Shown piece by piece: positions 60,369 to 64,000 of a stretch of DNA of 64,000 nucleotides (position 1 is the first letter of the stretch; every line of letters begins with the position of its first letter). Both the position numbers and the translations under genes were made by a program. Origin of the DNA: an uncultured Roseburia sp. (GTDB lineage Bacteria; Bacillota; Clostridia; Lachnospirales; Lachnospiraceae); assembly GCA_900550935.1 (NCBI GenBank), contig URUD01000003.1:40887-104886 (forward strand). The letters run 5' to 3'. A model generated the notes under the pieces. That model ran no database searches and was not told the origin of the DNA. It saw only the letters and a list, made by a program, of their open reading frames with translations.

Positions 60369-60397
60369 ATAACAGAAGCGCACTTCTGTTATTTTTT
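60369..60397 (+). repeat. Perfect hairpin with T-run between NUDIX gene and groEL terminator
   Basis: ATAACAGAAG-CGCA-CTTCTGTTAT followed by TTTTT on the plus strand. No plus-strand gene ends here. On the minus strand it would be a 5' hairpin of the NUDIX mRNA. Confidence 0.6.
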
Positions 60398-60436
60398 CAA
60401 AATTGTAGCACAAACCGGAACGTTTTACAATCAAAA

Positions 60437-60464
60437 AGAGGAACCATCCTAAGACAGTTCCTCT
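60437..60464 (-). terminator. Rho-independent terminator of groES-groEL
   Basis: Stem AGAGGAAC/GTTCCTCT followed by TTTT on the minus strand, 29 nt after the groEL stop. Confidence 0.8.
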
Positions 60465-60492
60465 CTCTTATCTGACTGCTTCCTGCAATGAA

Positions 60493-62118
60493 TTACATCA
60501 TTCCCATTCCGCCTGCGCCTCCTGCTGGCATAGCCGGAGTATCTTCTTTGATATTTGCTACAACAGATTCTGTGGTCAGTAAAGTAGATGCTACAGAAGT
60601 TGCATTCTGTAAAGCTGTTCTTGTTACTTTAACCGGGTCAAGGATACCATTCTCAACCATATCTACATATTCTTCTGTTGCTGCGTTAAATCCGATGCCC
60701 TCTTTGGACTCTTTTACTTTATTGATGATAACTGCGCCCTCTAATCCGGCATTTGCAGAAATGTAGTATAATGGAGCTTCCAGTGCTTTTAAGATTACTT
60801 TGGCACCTGTTCTCTCATCTCCCTCTAAGGTATCTGCCAGTTTAGCAACTTCTTTGGTTGCATGGATATAAGCAGAACCGCCTCCTGCAATGATACCTTC
60901 TTCAACTGCTGCTCTTGTTGCATTTAAAGCATCTTCCATACGGAGTTTTGCTTCTTTCATCTCTGTCTCAGTTGCTGCACCAACACGGATCACTGCAACA
61001 CCACCTGCTAATTTTGCAAGTCTCTCCTGTAATTTCTCTTTATCAAACTCAGATGTGGTCTCTTCGATCTGTGCACGGATCTGTCCTACTCTGGATGTGA
61101 TCGCAGCCTTATCACCAGCACCATCTACGATAACGGTGTTCTCTTTCTGGACTTTTACAGATTTTGCACGTCCTAACTGATCCATGGTAACATCTTTTAA
61201 CTCCAGACCTAAATCTGAGCTGATCACCTGACCGCCTGTTAAGATTGCAATATCCTCCAACATAGCTTTTCTTCTGTCACCATATCCAGGAGCTTTGACA
61301 GCAACAACATTAAATGTACCACGCAGTTTGTTGACGATCAATGTGGTAAGTGCCTCGCCCTCAATATCCTCAGCAATGATCAACAGTCTTGCTCCGCTCT
61401 GTACGATCTGCTCTAACAGAGGAAGGATCTCCTGAATGTTGCTGATCTTTTTGTCTGTGATCAGGATATACGGATCGTCTAATACTGCTTCCATCTTATC
61501 CATATCGGTGCACATATATGCGGATACATAACCACGGTCAAACTGCATACCTTCTACTAAGTCTAACTCAGTCTGCATCGTCTTTGATTCCTCGATTGTG
61601 ATAACGCCATCATTGGAAACTTTTTCCATTGCATCTGCAACCATGTTTCCAACTGCCTCATCTCCTGCTGAGATTGCTGCAACTTTTGCGATCTGATCTT
61701 TGCCTTTTACTTTGGAAGACATTGCAAGAATTGCTTCTACTGCTTTGTCAGTTGCTTTCTTCATGCCACGACGGAGAACGATCGGATTTGCGCCTGCCTC
61801 TAAGTTCTTCATACCTTCCTGAACCATAGCCTGTGCCAATACGGTTGCTGTTGTGGTGCCATCGCCGGCAACATCATTGGTCTTGGTTGCAACTTCTTTT
61901 ACAAGCTGTGCACCCATGTTCTCGAATGCATCTTCCAGTTCAATCTCTTTTGCAATGGTAACACCATCATTTGTGATCAGTGGAGCTCCGTAAGATTTGT
62001 CTAATACAACGTTTCTTCCTTTTGGTCCTAATGTTACTCTGACGGTATTTGCCAGTTTATCTACACCTGCACCTAATGCTGCTCTTGCCTCTGTGCCATA
62101 TTTAATTTCCTTTGCCAT
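60493..62118 (-). CDS. groEL: Chaperonin GroEL
   Basis: ATP-dependent folding chamber subunit of 541 residues. Standard blocks include KGRNVVLDKSYGAPLITNDGVTIAKEI, GDGTTTATVLAQAM (ATP site), the apical domain VEGMQFDRGYVSAYM, and the Gly/Met tail GGAGGMGMM. Length is normal. ATG follows GAGG. Second gene of the groES-groEL operon under CIRCE. Confidence 0.98.
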   Translation of the reverse strand: MAKEIKYGTEARAALGAGVDKLANTVRVTLGPKGRNVVLDKSYGAPLITNDGVTIAKEIELEDAFENMGAQLVKEVATKTNDVAGDGTTTATVLAQAMVQEGMKNLEAGANPIVLRRGMKKATDKAVEAILAMSSKVKGKDQIAKVAAISAGDEAVGNMVADAMEKVSNDGVITIEESKTMQTELDLVEGMQFDRGYVSAYMCTDMDKMEAVLDDPYILITDKKISNIQEILPLLEQIVQSGARLLIIAEDIEGEALTTLIVNKLRGTFNVVAVKAPGYGDRRKAMLEDIAILTGGQVISSDLGLELKDVTMDQLGRAKSVKVQKENTVIVDGAGDKAAITSRVGQIRAQIEETTSEFDKEKLQERLAKLAGGVAVIRVGAATETEMKEAKLRMEDALNATRAAVEEGIIAGGGSAYIHATKEVAKLADTLEGDERTGAKVILKALEAPLYYISANAGLEGAVIINKVKESKEGIGFNAATEEYVDMVENGILDPVKVTRTALQNATSVASTLLTTESVVANIKEDTPAMPAGGAGGMGMM

Positions 62119-62156
62119 GTCTGTCTACCTCTTTCTTTATTTTTCTGAATTATGAA

Positions 62157-62441
62157 TTATTCTACTACAGCAAGAATATCATTCTGTCTTACGATAATGT
62201 ACTCTTCACCATCTAATTTTACTTCTGTTCCTGCATATTTAGAATAGATAACTTTCTGACCTGCTTTTACCTGCATGGTCACTTCTTTTCCATCTACCAT
62301 TCCGCCAGGACCTACTGCAATCACCTCTGCCTCCTGTGGTTTTTCCTGTGCACTGCTTGTAAGAATAATACCAGACTTTGTTGTCTCCTCTGCCTCACAC
62401 TGTTTTAACACGACTCTGTCGCTTAATGGTACTAATTTCAT
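62157..62441 (-). CDS. groES: Co-chaperonin GroES
   Basis: Ten-stranded beta lid for GroEL, 94 residues. PLSDRVVLKQCEAEETTKSGIILTSSAQEKP includes the mobile loop, and KYAGTEVKLDGEEYIIVRQNDILAVVE closes the fold. ATG has AGGAGG upstream. First gene of the operon. Confidence 0.97.
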   Translation of the reverse strand: MKLVPLSDRVVLKQCEAEETTKSGIILTSSAQEKPQEAEVIAVGPGGMVDGKEVTMQVKAGQKVIYSKYAGTEVKLDGEEYIIVRQNDILAVVE

Positions 62442-62493
62442 GTTGCATTCCTCCTGCTTTATAATCTGATTTTATATTTCTTTTGAGTGGTTA

Positions 62494-62520
62494 TTAGCAC
62501 TCATTTCTTTCGAGTGCTAA
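62494..62520. promoter_or_regulatory. CIRCE element (HrcA operator)
   Basis: TTAGCACTC, 9 nt, GAGTGCTAA: a perfect CIRCE inverted repeat, just downstream of the groES promoter. HrcA bound here represses groES-groEL until heat shock. Confidence 0.97.
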
Positions 62521-62531
62521 CCGATAGTCAT

Positions 62532-62560
62532 ATAATAGATTTTTGTTTCTCAATCTGCAA
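62532..62560 (-). promoter_or_regulatory. Sigma-A promoter of groES-groEL
   Basis: TTGCAG, a 17-nt spacer and TATTAT on the minus strand, directly upstream of CIRCE. The remaining stretch to 62668 is AT-rich and shows nothing else I can name. Confidence 0.7.
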
Positions 62561-62668
62561 ACAAATATATTCCTGTTTTTATTTAAATATTCTTATTTTT
62601 TCTCTTGTTTTTTCGTTTTTTCTCTTGTTTTTATATTTTCATCCATTTTTTGTTATTTTATACTTTTT

Positions 62669-63805
62669 TTATGATTGCGTCGGATTTTCCAATACCGCAT
62701 GCAATGGAGTGTTTTTCAGAAGTGTTTTCCTGCCCTCGCTCCACAGCAGTTTCATCGCTTTGGTAAACACTTTCTGGGTCTCTTCCGGCAGTTTGCTCTT
62801 CGCTTTCATAAACTCCTGCACCGTTTTCCATCTGCTGTGATAGAAATCGTCCACCGTCTCGATCTGTGCTTCCTCTAACATGCCAAACATCGTCTCTACA
62901 ATCTGTTCGCGTTCCTCTCTGGTCAGCTGTCCCAGCCATGCTTTCATGGTCTGATCAAGCAAAATACTCTGTTCTGCCAGATGTCCTGCGTAGACAAACT
63001 GGGTTCCGAGCACTTCCCATGACATGGCATCATGCTGTCCGATTCCATTTTTTAAACTACGCACGATCTTGCATTTTTCCTCGTGTTCGAGCAGCATGCC
63101 GACAACGGAAGATTCCGGCAGGATTGCAACGATCTTTGGCAGCATTTCCTGATATGCCTCACTCTCTAACGTCTCTCTGGATACACCTGGCCCATCGTTG
63201 GAAAATACCTTTAAGATACGCTGTTTTAATTCCGGTTCACAGTTTACGGATGCATAGACTGCCAGATTGCCTCCCTTGGAATGACCGCCTACCCGAAAGT
63301 TTCCCTGCTTTTTCGCTATTACCCGATTCAGGTAATCCACTGCCTTGCGCTGCCCCGGTGTTGCTGTCAGATAACCCATATTAAAGTCTTCTCTCCATCC
63401 CACGATCGTGTTGTCTGTTCCGCAAAATGAAATATAATGGCTGTCATCCTCCAATGTAATGCAGACAACGGAAAACTGGGACTGCTCCTCGTCACTGATG
63501 TCATTGACATAATCCGAGAGCAAAATGTCTGCAAAACGTCTGGTCTGCGCCATTTTCTGCATCAAAAACGCCGCCATCTTTGTCATGGAAACTCTTGCTA
63601 AGATCTCGCTCTCCTCATGTGTCTGGAAGAAACGCGCGGATGCTTCCTTTAAGGTAATACCCTCTCCATATCCCGGTTCCGGCACGATCCCGGTAAAATC
63701 CACATACACAAGCTGTGCTAAGATCAGATTGTCCACTTCGTTAAATTCTGCTGCCTCAAAAGATAAATCTCCCCGCCAGTCCAGATAATCCATGATATTT
63801 GCCAT
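62669..63805 (-). CDS. DUF2974 (Mbeg1-like) alpha/beta hydrolase
   Basis: A 378-residue protein of the DUF2974 type. It opens MANIMDYLDWRGDLSFEAAEFNEVDNLILAQLVYVDFTGIVP, which is family-typical, and has a lipase-like nucleophile elbow GHSKGGNLAVYAS near residue 173. The alpha/beta-hydrolase fold suggests an esterase or lipase; no signal peptide is seen. Start ATG 12 nt after the HAD gene stop, so probably in the same operon. Confidence 0.85.
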   Translation of the reverse strand: MANIMDYLDWRGDLSFEAAEFNEVDNLILAQLVYVDFTGIVPEPGYGEGITLKEASARFFQTHEESEILARVSMTKMAAFLMQKMAQTRRFADILLSDYVNDISDEEQSQFSVVCITLEDDSHYISFCGTDNTIVGWREDFNMGYLTATPGQRKAVDYLNRVIAKKQGNFRVGGHSKGGNLAVYASVNCEPELKQRILKVFSNDGPGVSRETLESEAYQEMLPKIVAILPESSVVGMLLEHEEKCKIVRSLKNGIGQHDAMSWEVLGTQFVYAGHLAEQSILLDQTMKAWLGQLTREEREQIVETMFGMLEEAQIETVDDFYHSRWKTVQEFMKAKSKLPEETQKVFTKAMKLLWSEGRKTLLKNTPLHAVLENPTQS

Positions 63806-63817
63806 CTTATTCCCCCT

Positions 63818-64000
63818 TTAGATCAGTCCATAATGCTCCAGTCCCAGACAGATTCCATCCTGATTGATCGGAGCAGTCACATACTCTGCCGCCTCTTTTG
63901 CCTCTTTCGTTCCATTTCCCATTGCAATGCCATGTCCCACAAAAGAAAGCATGTCCAGATCATTGGCACTGTCGCGAAACGCATAGGTGTCTTCGTTTCT
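63818..64000 (-). CDS. Cof-type HAD hydrolase (N-terminus beyond window)
   Basis: The last 60 codons of a HAD-superfamily phosphatase. The segment FRDSANDLDML matches motif IV of Cof-type HADs (usually GDSxND; here Arg replaces Gly), followed by GIAMGNGTKEAKEAAEYVTAPINQDG, the standard C-terminal end of the family. The stop is at 63818; the gene continues past 64000. Confidence 0.85.
   Translation of the reverse strand, partial: RNEDTYAFRDSANDLDMLSFVGHGIAMGNGTKEAKEAAEYVTAPINQDGICLGLEHYGLI

Noticed and set aside
62487..62840. Hydrophobic open frame on the plus strand in the AT-rich region near CIRCE
   Set aside because: Phe-rich low-complexity translation from T-runs, no ribosome binding site, overlaps CIRCE and the DUF2974 gene.
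1..64000. CRISPR arrays, tRNA or rRNA genes, insertion sequences
   Set aside because: No spaced repeats, no tRNA T-loop signatures with fitting acceptor stems, no rRNA blocks and no transposase motifs were seen when reading both strands.

Overview
The window looks like a chromosomal segment of a spore-gene-bearing Lachnospiraceae, probably of the Roseburia/Agathobacter type. This is inferred from the moderate GC content, strong AGGAGG-type ribosome binding sites, the complete spoIIIA operon, the linked spoIIGA-sigE genes, sigG, and several families typical of these gut Firmicutes (DUF1540, DUF3783, DHHW/MBOAT pairs, a fused GldF-GldG transporter). Almost all genes lie on the minus strand. I see no insertion sequence, prophage, CRISPR array, rRNA or tRNA.

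Layout. 1-3313: xerD (cut by the window edge), spoIIM and a NUDIX hydrolase in the order known from B. subtilis, then an orphan KdpE-like response regulator with a small membrane protein. 3385-6953: RNase Y and recA-recX under a LexA box. 7111-10202: an MBOAT/SGNH O-acyltransferase pair and a DUF3783 gene. 10206-13442: thioredoxin, release factor 3, phosphopentomutase. 13525-18832: spoIIIAA to spoIIIAH behind a good sigma-E-type promoter. 18837-21429: a secreted Lys-rich protein and argS. 21446-27594: a four-gene exopolysaccharide locus (BcsA-like synthase with PilZ, secreted anchored partner, MBOAT, DHHW). 27589-28850: a dapF homologue with both catalytic Cys replaced by Ser, and a small acidic protein. 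28929-33363: sigG, a beta-CASP nuclease, sigE and spoIIGA.

33376-45092 is the division and cell wall cluster (mraZ, rsmH, ftsL-like, two class B PBPs, mraY, murD, ftsW, ftsQ, ftsZ), with four MraZ boxes at an exact 10-nt period just after the promoter. 45116-50118 carries a 55-residue Spo0E-like gene with an upstream Spo0A box, a zinc-dependent phospholipase C-like gene, a DUF1540 gene, a T-box-controlled thrS with a small membrane protein ORF in front, a SEC-C protein and a small membrane protein. 50115-53839 is a GldA/GldFG-like ABC transporter with a DUF4340 protein. The rest holds a HAD phosphatase, purA, a LysR/MATE divergent pair, degV, mgsA, a NUDIX gene, groES-groEL under CIRCE, a DUF2974 hydrolase and the end of a HAD gene.

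The sporulation genes form a coherent set: Spo0E-like (phosphorelay), SpoIIGA/SigE (mother cell), SpoIIM (engulfment), SpoIIIA (channel) and SigG (forespore). The items most worth a second look are the polysaccharide locus with its tandem PilZ-like C-terminus, the Ser/Ser DapF homologue, the hairpin that buries the ribosome binding site of the second PBP, the KTA variant in that PBP, and the Spo0A box in front of the Spo0E-like gene. All family calls come from reading motifs; no database search was run.
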